64,000 nucleotides of DNA, taken from the IMG/VR virus record IMGVR_UViG_3300010149_000001, positions 17,677 to 81,676 of that record; one strand, given 5' to 3'. The notes beneath the pieces are model-generated. The model did not search any database and had not been told where the DNA came from. It was given only the letters and a program-made list of their open reading frames with translations. A program made the translations under genes and the position numbers. Positions 7,918-16,700 of the stretch are shown in pieces; positions within the stretch are counted from its first letter, which is position 1; the number at the start of each line of letters is the position of its first letter. This DNA is from a virus.

Positions 7918-9215
7918 ACGAGATTGCAGAACAGACTTCACCATCATACACGATGGTTGGTGAGCATATACCAGAGGTTCAAGCGTTATTCCTCACGCCG
8001 ATGACAGGCAGAGGCGAGATGCCCAAAGGTCAGCATCCAGAGGTCAGAGCAAAGGCGAATCAATTCATTTACAACATGGATGCCTTCACCTATGATGGCG
8101 ACAGAATCTGGGTTGACCAATGTGCAAATCCAGCGACTCCAGAATGGTTGCAGGGATTTGATTGGGAACATCATGCTTCCACTCCAAACGGCATCTCGTT
8201 TGAACAAGAGTTTGAAATCAATAGCCACATTGAATATCAATCATCAAATCACGAATATCTGTCATCTGCCAACAGTTTGGCTCTGCTCATGCTGGGCTGT
8301 TCTGAGATGGCTCTGAGGCAACAACACATGGACAATGGCTATGACCCAGCCAGACATTGGTATTCGCTCTTAAACCCTGTTTGGCAGACCATATTCGACA
8401 AGGCTGAGTATGATGCCAGAGAATGGACTTTTGGAACGGAGAGGACACTCAAACTGACGGTTGTTCAAGTGATGGGTTTTGATGATGACACCAACACCGT
8501 TTATGCTCGGATATTCCAGCCAGATGGTGCATCTGACCAAGACGGTCTTTGTCGTGAAGGAATCGCTCAGAAAGCACTCCTATCATTCCCATTCAACAAT
8601 GTGGATGGCGTTGAAAGAGGCGACATCATGATTGTCTGGACAGACCGATGGATAAGTGCAGACTCACGAGTCTTTGATGCTGTGAATCTCACCGACCATC
8701 CATCACCATCTCACATCTCTGCCAGAGCAAGAGATTGGTTGACTCACGATACTGACACCCCGATTGTCAACCTCTCCAATCCAGATGCAATCAAACCTCC
8801 ACGATACTATGGAACAGGCATGGCTTTGGAGGTTGGAGACATCACGCCGACTCACATGATTCATACATCTCGCAACAACGCATTCGGATTCTGGATGGCG
8901 AGCAAATTGTATTCTGAACTCTGCCAATCTGGAGACATCACATCTGGCGATGTATCGGACTCGATACCCGATTTGTTCATCCCAGCATTCAGAGACAAAC
9001 GAGGCCAGAAAGTCATTGACTTGGCGAGTCCATTCTTCCCACATTATCATGATGAAATCAGATGTTCAACATGCAACGGCAGAGTTCTAATCAAGGCCAG
9101 ACCAGACAACAAACAGACCAAAGCAACCTGTCCACATTGTTCAACAAAGGACACGATTCTATTCCCACACCTTACACCAACCAACACGGTTAAAGCGGTG
9201 GGACACGACGAATGA
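7914..9215 (+). CDS. Hypothetical protein with C-terminal zinc ribbon
   Basis: A 433-residue protein starting at GTG 7914, which overlaps the previous stop as GTGA. Residues about 385-412 carry CSTCNG and CPHCST, two CxxC knuckles 22 residues apart, forming a zinc ribbon. The rest is mixed alpha/beta and not recognised. Ribbons of this type are common in archaeal replication and transcription proteins; a role there is inference. Confidence 0.85.
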   Translation: MNEIAEQTSPSYTMVGEHIPEVQALFLTPMTGRGEMPKGQHPEVRAKANQFIYNMDAFTYDGDRIWVDQCANPATPEWLQGFDWEHHASTPNGISFEQEFEINSHIEYQSSNHEYLSSANSLALLMLGCSEMALRQQHMDNGYDPARHWYSLLNPVWQTIFDKAEYDAREWTFGTERTLKLTVVQVMGFDDDTNTVYARIFQPDGASDQDGLCREGIAQKALLSFPFNNVDGVERGDIMIVWTDRWISADSRVFDAVNLTDHPSPSHISARARDWLTHDTDTPIVNLSNPDAIKPPRYYGTGMALEVGDITPTHMIHTSRNNAFGFWMASKLYSELCQSGDITSGDVSDSIPDLFIPAFRDKRGQKVIDLASPFFPHYHDEIRCSTCNGRVLIKARPDNKQTKATCPHCSTKDTILFPHLTPTNTVKAVGHDE

Positions 9216-9228
9216 GATGTGATGAGAC

Positions 9229-9702
9229 ATGGCAAAAAGGATTCCAAAACAATTGAAGCGAGCAATACTGACCAATCTGGCGAAAGCCAACGGGGAGACC
9301 CTCAATTCTGCTCAATTAGCAGAGCGTGTCAATGCTGACCCAGAACTCCCAGAGAACTATCGAAAGACGGCCAAACAATTGAACTTCGTGATGAAGCAGA
9401 TTGGTCAAGAGTTCGATGATGTGAACCAAGTGATTCTGAGTCGCAACGGTGTCAGCCATCATGGAACTGCCAGATTCAGAATGGGCTTTCAAACCAACAT
9501 GACATTGGCTGAGGCTGAGAACGCTGTGGGAGTCGTCAAGAAGCCCAAGAGCAACCTCAAGCAAATCACCGTCAATCTGCCAGAGGACTGTGTTGAATAC
9601 ATCAAAGCATGGCGAGCAAACGGCGTTGCCGCTGGTCGTGCTGTTGAAGCACTCATCAGAGCAGACATTGAAATCAATGGGTTGCCAGATAATGACGAAT
9701 AG
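9229..9702 (+). CDS. Probable DNA-binding protein (wHTH plus ribbon-helix-helix-like)
   Basis: A 157-residue protein. Residues 1-75 are basic and helical (LKRAILTNLAKANGETLNSA) and look like a winged helix. Residues about 108-148 read as a beta strand then two helices (LKQITVNLPEDCVEYIKAWR), typical of ribbon-helix-helix regulators. It overlaps the methyltransferase at 9692 by 11 bp, so the two are co-expressed. It may be a transcriptional regulator; its target is unknown. Confidence 0.7.
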   Translation: MAKRIPKQLKRAILTNLAKANGETLNSAQLAERVNADPELPENYRKTAKQLNFVMKQIGQEFDDVNQVILSRNGVSHHGTARFRMGFQTNMTLAEAENAVGVVKKPKSNLKQITVNLPEDCVEYIKAWRANGVAAGRAVEALIRADIEINGLPDNDE

Positions 9703-10780
9703 AATCAGCGTCAATAAAGGCTCTTGGCTGGGCTTCTTTGACCCAGATGGTCTTGAGACCCACCAGAAGCGTTTGTTCGTCAATAAGAAGGTCTGGAGAG
9801 CGTTTAACGAGCAACAGATGATTCAGTATGAACAGGACTTGTTCAATCATTTCAGAAAGTATGGATTCCCACATTGGGACATGACCAAAGTTCAGAGGCA
9901 ACGAGTCATCAAGAACATGCTCAAGTTCGACACTACTGAACTGCTGGTTGAGGACTCAATACTCAGACAGTTCATGCTTGGGTTGGATTATGCCAATTCA
10001 TTCATGCCTCACATCTGGGACACCAAATGCAAGAACTACAAGACTCCAATGGAGTGCTTCAATGACGATGAAATGCTCAAGAAGGCCATCAAGAAGCGGC
10101 TCAAGTATGGAGACAACATGAGCGAGGCTGGGATGCGTAAAGCACTCTCTTGGACATCTGGAACTCATCGAGTATCGAACTTCAAACCGACGATTGCCAA
10201 ATACATCTATGACAATTATTCTGGCGATGGCAAAGTTCTGGATTCTTCATCTGGATATGGAGGCAGATTGTTTGGGGCGGTTGCATCCAAGTCGGTCAAG
10301 TCCTATGTTGGAACTGACCCATGCGAAAAAACATTCAACGCTCTGGAGGACATGAAAGCCCACTTATTGAAGTCAATATCGAAAGACATCACTCTCCACC
10401 AGAAGCCGTTTGAGATTCTGGAACTTGAAGAGAACTCATTCGACTTGTCATTCACCTCGCCACCATATTTTGACACAGAGGAATATGCCTATGATGAGAA
10501 TCAATCGTTTGTCAAGTTCAACACCAAAGCCAAGTGGCGGGATGGATTCTTGAAGCCGATGATTCAGAGGAACTATCGCTGGGTCAAAGAGGGTGGATAT
10601 TTCATCATCAATGTAGCCAATGTCAAGACCTATCCAGACCTTGAGAATGATGTCGTTGCCCTATGCAAAGAGGCTGGGTTTGAGTATGTCAAGACCTATC
10701 AGATGACGCTCTCTGGATTGCTCACAGGCAAGAAAAAGTTTGAACCGATATTCGTGTTTCAGAAGCCTCAATCCCATTGA
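9692..10780 (+). CDS. Amino-methyltransferase acting on DNA
   Basis: A 362-residue methyltransferase. The SAM-binding motif is LDSSSGYGGR near residue 182 and the catalytic motif is TSPPYF near 253, so motif I precedes motif IV without a long insert. SPPY is typical of N4-cytosine and some N6-adenine enzymes. The N-terminal 150 residues probably recognise the target. No restriction partner is nearby, so it is likely an orphan that protects viral DNA or marks it. Start ATG 9692 lies inside the end of the preceding gene. Confidence 0.85.
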   Translation: MTNRISVNKGSWLGFFDPDGLETHQKRLFVNKKVWRAFNEQQMIQYEQDLFNHFRKYGFPHWDMTKVQRQRVIKNMLKFDTTELLVEDSILRQFMLGLDYANSFMPHIWDTKCKNYKTPMECFNDDEMLKKAIKKRLKYGDNMSEAGMRKALSWTSGTHRVSNFKPTIAKYIYDNYSGDGKVLDSSSGYGGRLFGAVASKSVKSYVGTDPCEKTFNALEDMKAHLLKSISKDITLHQKPFEILELEENSFDLSFTSPPYFDTEEYAYDENQSFVKFNTKAKWRDGFLKPMIQRNYRWVKEGGYFIINVANVKTYPDLENDVVALCKEAGFEYVKTYQMTLSGLLTGKKKFEPIFVFQKPQSH

Positions 10781-10881
10781 TGTGGATTCCACTTGGGCTT
10801 TGGTTGGTTGCGCTTTCGCCACCATCTTATGACATATTTGCCGACCAGAAGCCACCAGAGAATCTCAGCGATGACCAATAA
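10780..10881 (+). CDS. Tiny protein with hydrophobic N-terminus (33 aa)
   Basis: ATG at 10780 overlaps the methyltransferase stop (TGATG). It encodes 33 residues: a hydrophobic stretch IPLGLWLVALSPP followed by an acidic, polar tail. This could be a tiny membrane peptide. The double overlap with flanking ORFs is the main support. Confidence 0.45.
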   Translation: MWIPLGLWLVALSPPSYDIFADQKPPENLSDDQ

Positions 10882-11050
10882 GGTCAATGAGAATCCCGTC
10901 AATCCAAACATATTATTCTCATCTGAAAAGGCGGGTATTCAATCTGGTGAACAAGTGGGTATTGAAGCATCTGGTGAAACGCATCTGGTTCAATCCAGAG
11001 TTCAAGACCGTCGCAGTATGCGTATTGAGACCAATACCGAATCCGAATGA
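10871..11050 (+). CDS. Small hypothetical protein, frame uncertain
   Basis: Two frames are open here. The frame from ATG 10871 gives 59 polar residues with codons like those of neighbours and ends before the 11078 promoter. A second frame from ATG 10887 to 11219 gives 110 residues, basic and amphipathic at the N-terminus (HLKRRVFNLVNKWVLKHLV), but runs through that promoter into the next gene. The first is favoured slightly. No family was recognised in either. Confidence 0.35.
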   Translation: MTNKVNENPVNPNILFSSEKAGIQSGEQVGIEASGETHLVQSRVQDRRSMRIETNTESE

Positions 11051-11077
11051 CATGTCTCAAAATCCCACATCTGGAAA

Positions 11078-11118
11078 CAAGAACAAAACGAGTCAGATTG
11101 CAGAAGCATTGATATACC
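11078..11118 (+). promoter_or_regulatory. Two-part ATTGA promoter
   Basis: GAACAAAACG at 11081, then CATTGATATACCC at 11107. It matches the promoter at 50684 along its length and precedes the ATG at 11138 by about 25 nt. It is a member of the two-part promoter family described in the findings. Confidence 0.7.
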
Positions 11119-11137
11119 CCCACCACTACGGCAAGAC

Positions 11138-11500
11138 ATGGACAACCGAACCCCATCCCAGAAAAAGACCGCCGCACGAAAGCACCACCTCGCAGGTTTG
11201 TATCACAACGCATTCTTGACGACCAGCCAACCCGTATTGGGCGTTGACATTGACGCTCATGATGCAAACAAACTTGTTCGCAACGGCTGGGCTATGATTC
11301 ATGTGTTTGGAACAAAAGTCGTGCTTGGACAAACCAAGACAGGCTCAAAGAACTACGACAGCAATTGCACTCTCAGAGTCAACGGCTACATCTCACAGAT
11401 TGCTCGCTACTCCAAAGACCCAAGCACTCGTGTTGACATGTCCTCTCTGATGAACATGGCTTCACTACTCTCCAGCCACTACTTGACTCGCTGGTATTGA
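11138..11500 (+). CDS. Hypothetical protein under a two-part promoter
   Basis: A 120-residue protein of unknown function. The N-terminus is basic; the middle has alternating hydrophobic residues (PVLGVDIDAHDANKL, WAMIHVFGTKVVLG) suggesting a beta-rich fold. It has its own promoter, with the TATA box about 25 nt before the ATG, so it is a single-gene unit. Codon choice resembles the highly expressed genes. It may be an early accessory (moron-like) gene. Confidence 0.8.
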   Translation: MDNRTPSQKKTAARKHHLAGLYHNAFLTTSQPVLGVDIDAHDANKLVRNGWAMIHVFGTKVVLGQTKTGSKNYDSNCTLRVNGYISQIARYSKDPSTRVDMSSLMNMASLLSSHYLTRWY

Positions 11501-11558
11501 AGCCCACCATCTGGCAATCCCCGCCCTTTGATAAGGGTGGGATGCCCCCTCTGGGGCT

Positions 11559-11756
11559 ATGACAAGAATGTTCAGAGTCCGTGTGGACATGGGTGCAGAC
11601 GGCTGTATAGATTTGACGAGCGAAGGCAACATTGGCGAGGCTCTCAGAGCCGCTTATGATGAATGCAAGAAGCGCAAGGCCAACCCGATTGCTATCAATG
11701 TTCAACAGGTGGTTGAGCAGGGAAAATGGACAGCCGTGATTCCCTCACGCTCGTGA
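11559..11756 (+). CDS. Small hypothetical protein
   Basis: A 65-residue alpha/beta protein. TTTGATAAGGGTGGG at about 11531 is the TATA element, and a GCCCC/GGGGC hairpin lies between it and the ATG. The next gene starts with a GTG overlapping its stop. No known domain was recognised. Confidence 0.65.
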   Translation: MTRMFRVRVDMGADGCIDLTSEGNIGEALRAAYDECKKRKANPIAINVQQVVEQGKWTAVIPSRS

Positions 11757-11986
11757 GTGTGGGTCAAAGCGGCAATACAGGCAGAATGCACATCATGGCT
11801 GGTGTCAGCCCTAAGACGCTCTGTGGGCGTTCCACAGACAATGCAATCGTGCATGACGGCGAGTGGGTTGATGAAGTCCTATCTCTGATTCAGAACCAGA
11901 CCAACGGAGGCGTTGGAACATCGGTCTGCGCCAGATGCAGAGCCAAACTCAATCCATCAGAAACTGTGAATACCCCCAACGCATAG
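11753..11986 (+). CDS. Small hypothetical protein with Cys pairs
   Basis: About 77 residues if translation starts at GTG 11753, which overlaps the preceding stop as GTGA; an in-frame ATG at 11726 is an alternative. The end has TSVCARCRAKL and the middle has KTLCGRS, so a zinc site is possible. This looks like the small treble-clef-like proteins common in archaeal viruses. Its role is unknown. Confidence 0.65.
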   Translation: MSVGQSGNTGRMHIMAGVSPKTLCGRSTDNAIVHDGEWVDEVLSLIQNQTNGGVGTSVCARCRAKLNPSETVNTPNA

Positions 11987-11996
11987 TGGGATTATC

Positions 11997-12377
11997 ATGG
12001 GGGATGAAATCGAGATTCAAGTGCCTGTTCTTTATTGGATAGTCGCTGGCAAAAAAGGGATGGAATTATGGGGCTATGAAAGGGAGAGCGACCAGAAGGA
12101 TTGGTCTCCAAGCAAGAAGCCAGATGTGAAGGTGAAAATCCATCCACTCCATTGGGACTTTGAGATTAACCAACACGATGGCTCTGGCAGGGTCAGAATC
12201 GGTGCTGGATGCCAATACAATCCACTCCAGATGATTGAGGCCATGTGGATTCATCTGGCTGAAAAAGACCCAGCAGATGTCGTCGTTGAGATTGATATTG
12301 ACTTTGCCAATGCAGAGATTGAATGGAACAAAAGCGACACTCCATTTGGAGAGAACTTCTCATCAGATTGGGAGTGA
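11997..12377 (+). CDS. Hypothetical protein, paralogue of the next gene
   Basis: A 126-residue acidic protein. It contains YWIVAGKKGMELWGY, later DGSGRVRIGAGCQYNP and a helix. The next gene repeats the same order (VWVN..., LKGY..., GAGCPDP, helix), so the two look like tandem duplicates of a small domain. No function was recognised. Confidence 0.75.
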   Translation: MGDEIEIQVPVLYWIVAGKKGMELWGYERESDQKDWSPSKKPDVKVKIHPLHWDFEINQHDGSGRVRIGAGCQYNPLQMIEAMWIHLAEKDPADVVVEIDIDFANAEIEWNKSDTPFGENFSSDWE

Positions 12378-12382
12378 TTGAG

Positions 12383-12670
12383 ATGATTGTCTGGGTCAAC
12401 AAAACCGAATCTGGTCAAACAGAATTGAAGGGCTACAACAAGTCAATGCAGGTGATAACCAGCATGGTTGAGTCTGGCGATGATTGGACAATCACCAGCA
12501 GGTCTGGTGAGCAATATCAGATGAAAGGCGCAGGTTGTCCAGACCCAATCGAGTTCATATTCAAACTAATATCTCCACGCAAGAAAATGGAGATTGACGA
12601 TTCAGTTCCTTATCTCCGATTCCAGAGCAACACCACAGGTGAACTCTGGGAGGTCTGGGGAGTCCGATGA
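12383..12670 (+). CDS. Hypothetical protein, paralogue of the previous gene
   Basis: A 95-residue protein starting at ATG 12383, 5 nt after the preceding stop (TGATTGAGATG, a spacing also seen at 26611 and 27018). It shares a VWV...LKGY...W.I...GAGC.DP layout with the 11997 gene, with conserved Gly and Cys. The pair probably arose by duplication. The function is unknown. Confidence 0.75.
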   Translation: MIVWVNKTESGQTELKGYNKSMQVITSMVESGDDWTITSRSGEQYQMKGAGCPDPIEFIFKLISPRKKMEIDDSVPYLRFQSNTTGELWEVWGVR

Positions 12671-12691
12671 CCCAGCGCAGACAGCATTGAA

Positions 12692-12735
12692 GTATATCAA
12701 TGTATATGTTCCATCAATGTTTATGTTCCTTAATT
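12692..12735 (-). promoter_or_regulatory. Minus-strand two-part promoter without an evident gene
   Basis: Read on the minus strand: TTAAGGAACATAAACATTGA, then 12 bp, then ACATTGATATAC. Both halves match the family consensus with 17-bp spacing. It points left into the 12383 and 11997 genes, where no minus-strand gene is convincing (only a 19-codon ORF starts nearby). It may make an antisense RNA or be a relic. Confidence 0.6.
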
Positions 12736-12746
12736 GACTTAAACCT
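12734..12746 (+). promoter_or_regulatory. Late-type TATA element
   Basis: TTGACTTAAACCT, 22-30 nt before the ATG at 12767. It belongs to the TTAAAACCC-like class seen before many virion genes. Confidence 0.5.
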
Positions 12747-12766
12747 CAAAGCACCCCATAATCGGC

Positions 12767-15508
12767 ATGGGCAAGCGTGAGGATGACATCAAAGCATACA
12801 TCAAAACCAATTTTCCAGAGTCTGCCAACAAGATTCGCCAGAGCATGAACTTTGCTCAATTGACCAGATTGGTGCAAGACTTGTCTGGCGGTATTCCAAA
12901 AGTTCTGGGCGATGTTCCAGATGAATTGAAGGACACTCGGATATTCGGCTCAATACAACCAACAACGATAACGACGACAACCACGACTTCTTCTGATTCT
13001 GGTTCTGGTTCTGATTTGACAATCGGGACAGTTTCAACAACAGCGGCTGGTGGACAAGCGGCGGCATCAATCACAGACAACAAACTGAATCTGGTTCTGC
13101 CCAGAGGTTCAGCGGGTTCAACAGGTTCAGCAGGTGCTGATGGAACATCGGCCACAGTCGCTATTGGGACAACCTCGACGCTGGCGGCGGGTGCATCTGC
13201 GACGGTTGCCAACACAGGGTCAGCATCAGCGTCTGTGCTTGACTTTGGCATTCCACAGGGCGCACAGGGCATTCAAGGGATTCAAGGAATACAGGGCATT
13301 CAAGGAACGGCAGGGACAGATGGAACTGATGGAACTGATGGGACAGACGGCACAGATGGGACAGACGGTTCAGCGGCAACAATCGCTGTCGGCTCAGTCT
13401 CCACAGGGGCGGCAGGGACACCAGCGACGGTGGCAAATGTTGGAACATCATCAGCGGCAGTTCTGAACTTTGGAATCCCTCAAGGGGCGCAGGGGATTCA
13501 AGGCATTCAAGGGATTCAAGGCAACGATGGTGCTGACGGCACAGACGGCACAGACGGGACTGATGGGACAAACGGGACTAATGGTCAAGGAGTGCCAACA
13601 GGCGGGTCAGCAGGGCAGGTTCTGAGCAAAATAGATGGGACAGACTACAACACTCAATGGTCAGCGGCAGGTGCTGGCTACACAGATGCAGAAGCGGTTG
13701 CGGCGGTTGAAGCAGAACCGACTCTGGTTCTGACAGGTGAGACATCACTTGGTCAAGTTCCAGAGGACTTGGTGGCAGTTCCAACGACATTCACCAGCGG
13801 GTCGAATCAAGTTTCAGTTCCAGACGGTTCATTCTTCAATCTGGGCGATAAAATCTCCACGACTGTTGACCCGATTGTTGATTCTGGCGGGTCAGCGGCA
13901 CAGCCAAACAAGGGCATTATCATAACAGCAATCAGCGGCAACACTCTGACAATCAGCAAGACAATCGGGACATCAATAACCACCAACACAGTATTCAAGC
14001 GGCCAAGAGGTGTGCCATCAATTCTGCCAGAAGCACCGTATCTGTATTCAAATCCAACGAACTCAGCAGAGGTGCAATTGAGTGCTGACAGGGCTGGTGG
14101 GAATGATGCAATTCTGAGAATAAACACGGAGTCTGGTTATCTGAGACTTGGCGCACAGAACGGTTCATTCTGCCACTTCTATACAGACAGGGCATACTTC
14201 TATTTCAACAGGCCAATACAAATGGATGGTGGGGCGTTTTACGCATACAACGATGACCTTGAAATCAAGACTGATGACTCTGGTGCTGACCAGCCCACGA
14301 GGATATTCATTGACGCACAGGTTGACCCTTGCAGGGTCGGCATTGGGAATGGATTCACAGCATCATCGTTGCCAACAAACACACTCCATGTCAAGACAAG
14401 TCAATACCAAGCGGGTGGGGGTTCTTCTGGAACTTATGACAACATTGGAGATGGTGCTTATGCGGCCAGATTCCAGACAAACAATGGGAATGTTGGAATC
14501 TCAAAGTATGGTGGAATCCATCTGGACAATGACAACACAGCCCCTCTTGATGGCGCAGATTGGTCAACCCAGAGATGGCAGATTGGTCAGCGAGATGGAG
14601 AACAATTGGACATCTCGTTTGGAACTCCACTCGACACGAATGTTGCGGCTTCTGACACCAAACTGAGACTCAAAACAGACGGCAAGGTTGGGATTCTGAA
14701 AGGGGCGACTGACCCAGCCCAAGCACTTGATGTGAATGGGACAATCCGTCAGTCAAATGCCACCAATGCCATCATCCATGCAAATGCGAATGGCGACTTG
14801 GGCGCATTGACTGTTGGGTCTGGATTGTCATTATCTGGTTCAACCCTCACAGCCACAGGTGGTGGAGGTGGCGGTGGCTCTGGAGACTTCATTGGCTTGA
14901 CAGACACTCCAGCATCATATTCTGGAATGGCTGGCAGAGTTCCAGCCGTGAACTTCACGGAGGATGCTTTGCAGTTTGTTGACATTTATGGTGCGCTGGG
15001 AATGTTCATCGGTGATGCCAACGGACAGGTCGGCAACAGCAACAAAACAAAACTGATATTCGATGCCTCTTTTTCTGTTGCAGATGTATCATCCAACACA
15101 GCGGTTGTCAGCGTTGCTGGAGGCGGTGGCGGAGGCGGTGGAGGCGGTCAATTGAAACCCCCAACATCTGGGACAATCATAGGTGGCGGGACAATTCCAG
15201 CAGGGATGAATCGTGCCATTCTGATTGACGGTGGCGACTTTGAAAATCCAATCACTTTGACTCCACCAACCACGACAACCCACGACTTGACAATCACCAT
15301 GTATTCAAATGACAGGGCGATTATAGACGCTGGGAATGATATGTTCTCCTATATGGATGAAGAGACAGGAGAATCAGAGACTCAAGCAATTCAGATATTC
15401 AGCGGAAAGTCAGTTCAATGCACATACATGACTGACCCATTGGGTGATGGTGTAAATCGCTGGTTCATCATTGGCAACATTAACAGGGCTTTCAGATTCT
15501 TGCTCTGA
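12767..15508 (+). CDS. Collagen-like tail fibre or virion appendage protein
   Basis: A 913-residue structural protein. After an N-terminal domain of about 70 residues, which may attach to the virion, come Ser/Thr and Ala-rich segments and two collagen-like Gly-X-Y tracts: IQG repeats followed by TDG repeats near residues 165-205 and again near 242-275. Two poly-Gly hinges flank a later domain. The C-terminal 130 residues probably form a trimeric tip. It is far from the tail operon but has its own late-type TATA box. It likely contacts the host surface; the ligand is unknown. Confidence 0.85.
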   Translation: MGKREDDIKAYIKTNFPESANKIRQSMNFAQLTRLVQDLSGGIPKVLGDVPDELKDTRIFGSIQPTTITTTTTTSSDSGSGSDLTIGTVSTTAAGGQAAASITDNKLNLVLPRGSAGSTGSAGADGTSATVAIGTTSTLAAGASATVANTGSASASVLDFGIPQGAQGIQGIQGIQGIQGTAGTDGTDGTDGTDGTDGTDGSAATIAVGSVSTGAAGTPATVANVGTSSAAVLNFGIPQGAQGIQGIQGIQGNDGADGTDGTDGTDGTNGTNGQGVPTGGSAGQVLSKIDGTDYNTQWSAAGAGYTDAEAVAAVEAEPTLVLTGETSLGQVPEDLVAVPTTFTSGSNQVSVPDGSFFNLGDKISTTVDPIVDSGGSAAQPNKGIIITAISGNTLTISKTIGTSITTNTVFKRPRGVPSILPEAPYLYSNPTNSAEVQLSADRAGGNDAILRINTESGYLRLGAQNGSFCHFYTDRAYFYFNRPIQMDGGAFYAYNDDLEIKTDDSGADQPTRIFIDAQVDPCRVGIGNGFTASSLPTNTLHVKTSQYQAGGGSSGTYDNIGDGAYAARFQTNNGNVGISKYGGIHLDNDNTAPLDGADWSTQRWQIGQRDGEQLDISFGTPLDTNVAASDTKLRLKTDGKVGILKGATDPAQALDVNGTIRQSNATNAIIHANANGDLGALTVGSGLSLSGSTLTATGGGGGGGSGDFIGLTDTPASYSGMAGRVPAVNFTEDALQFVDIYGALGMFIGDANGQVGNSNKTKLIFDASFSVADVSSNTAVVSVAGGGGGGGGGGQLKPPTSGTIIGGGTIPAGMNRAILIDGGDFENPITLTPPTTTTHDLTITMYSNDRAIIDAGNDMFSYMDEETGESETQAIQIFSGKSVQCTYMTDPLGDGVNRWFIIGNINRAFRFLL

Positions 15509-15558
15509 TATTGAGTTCAATAAAGGTTCAAATAAGTGTGGCTGTGGTTTCAAAATCC

Positions 15559-15741
15559 ATGACGACTCACGACCCTCCAGATGAGAATACCGAATATCAT
15601 CCAGATACAGGAATCCGTCTGTGTAAGGTGTGCAGGTTGGAGATAACTCTGATGAACTCCAGAATGCTTTATGCCAAAGTCTGCGGCAATTGCTATCTGA
15701 AACATAAGGCAGATGAAAGAAAGCGAAAAGGACTCAAATAG
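15559..15741 (+). CDS. Small zinc-finger protein
   Basis: A 60-residue protein with CKVC and CGNC pairs 19 residues apart, and a Lys/Arg-rich tail. ATG 15559 lies about 30 nt after the TATA-like TTCAAATAAG at 15527; a TTG at 15511 is less likely. It is probably a nucleic-acid-binding zinc finger, common in archaeal viruses. Confidence 0.7.
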   Translation: MTTHDPPDENTEYHPDTGIRLCKVCRLEITLMNSRMLYAKVCGNCYLKHKADERKRKGLK

Positions 15742-15763
15742 GTGGAACTGTCGCAGAGCAAAT

Positions 15764-16006
15764 ATGGCAGAGATGCACGAATCAGAGACCTTCGCATACA
15801 ATCGCTCATGGGATGAGATTGAACAGATGCTGGACAAGGCAGAAGCCAAACTACACATTCACGAGATGGGAGTCCAGAAGCATAAGCATCGAATGAAGTC
15901 GAGAGAGTTCATGTATCACGCAAGGAACTTCAAGGCGTTGCAGGGCGTTGTCAAGACTCTCCGCTGGACTCTGGGTGCAAGAGGCGTGGACAATCCACTT
16001 TCATGA
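15764..16006 (+). CDS. Small helical protein
   Basis: An 80-residue, almost wholly helical protein (SWDEIEQMLDKAEAKLHIHEM, then REFMYHARNFKALQGVVKTLRW). A TCAAATAGGTGG TATA element at 15733 is 28 nt before ATG 15764. Similar short helical proteins occur near packaging genes in archaeal tailed viruses, but no firm family was recognised. Confidence 0.7.
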   Translation: MAEMHESETFAYNRSWDEIEQMLDKAEAKLHIHEMGVQKHKHRMKSREFMYHARNFKALQGVVKTLRWTLGARGVDNPLS

Positions 16007-16037
16007 CTTCAAATAGGTGGGCGTTGACTGTCCTTCT

Positions 16038-16391
16038 ATGATAACCGACGACCCAGCAGAGTATGAACTCTGGCAACAGGAACAAGCCCACATGGAACAT
16101 CTCGTTGAGGAATATCATCAAGAGCAATTGGACAAGGCTGAGATGGAGATGGTTGAGATTCTTGGCTGTCTGGCATCATCGCCAGAGTATGGAGATAACC
16201 TTCACGCCAACGCTCAGACTGAGATGGATATTGCTGGGAGTTATCTGGCTCAAATCAAAACGATTCTGGATGGTGCATCCAAGCCAATCATCGCTTCAAT
16301 TCTTCAACCTCTGAGGTCTGCTTTGATTGATTCAGAGTTCATGATTGAAGGAGGGTATCGAGTGCTTGATTCAAGAGATGACAATGTATGA
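16038..16391 (+). CDS. Hypothetical helical protein
   Basis: A 117-residue acidic, helical protein. TTCAAATAGGTGGGCG at 16004 is its TATA element, repeating the one before 15764. ATG 16038 fits the leaderless spacing. It overlaps the next gene as ATGA. The function is unknown. Confidence 0.75.
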   Translation: MITDDPAEYELWQQEQAHMEHLVEEYHQEQLDKAEMEMVEILGCLASSPEYGDNLHANAQTEMDIAGSYLAQIKTILDGASKPIIASILQPLRSALIDSEFMIEGGYRVLDSRDDNV

Positions 16392-16645
16392 CTCGCAACC
16401 TTGAATGCCGACGACAGATTCACGAGGTTCTCTGTGGATATGAGGTTGGGCATCAGTTCATTCTGGAGAAGTTTCTGACCGATATGCAAGAGCGACATTG
16501 GCCTAAGAGGAACAGAACAAAGCGTCAGCCAATTGGTCGTGTCTCCAACATTCTGGGCGAGTATGTGAGGGCTAAATCTCTGAGCAGAACCACTCATTCA
16601 TCCACAGGATTAAGCACATTCAAAGTGGTCAAACAGGTCGTCTGA
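16388..16645 (+). CDS. Putative winged-helix regulator
   Basis: An 85-residue basic protein. The layout IHEVLCGYEVGHQFILEKFL, then PIGRVSNILGEYVRAKSL, then STGLSTFKVV resembles a winged helix with a recognition helix and wing. Translation is coupled to the preceding gene by a 4-bp overlap. It is a possible transcription regulator. Confidence 0.65.
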   Translation: MTRNLECRRQIHEVLCGYEVGHQFILEKFLTDMQERHWPKRNRTKRQPIGRVSNILGEYVRAKSLSRTTHSSTGLSTFKVVKQVV

Positions 16646-16700
16646 TTCGGCATCTCAATACTCCGAAAGTGTGAATAACCACATAGAGAAAGAACCAGAT

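Noticed and set aside
13262-13590. Short tandem DNA repeats that could suggest a CRISPR array
   Set aside because: They encode the in-frame collagen-like IQG/TDG tracts of the fibre gene and have no spacers.
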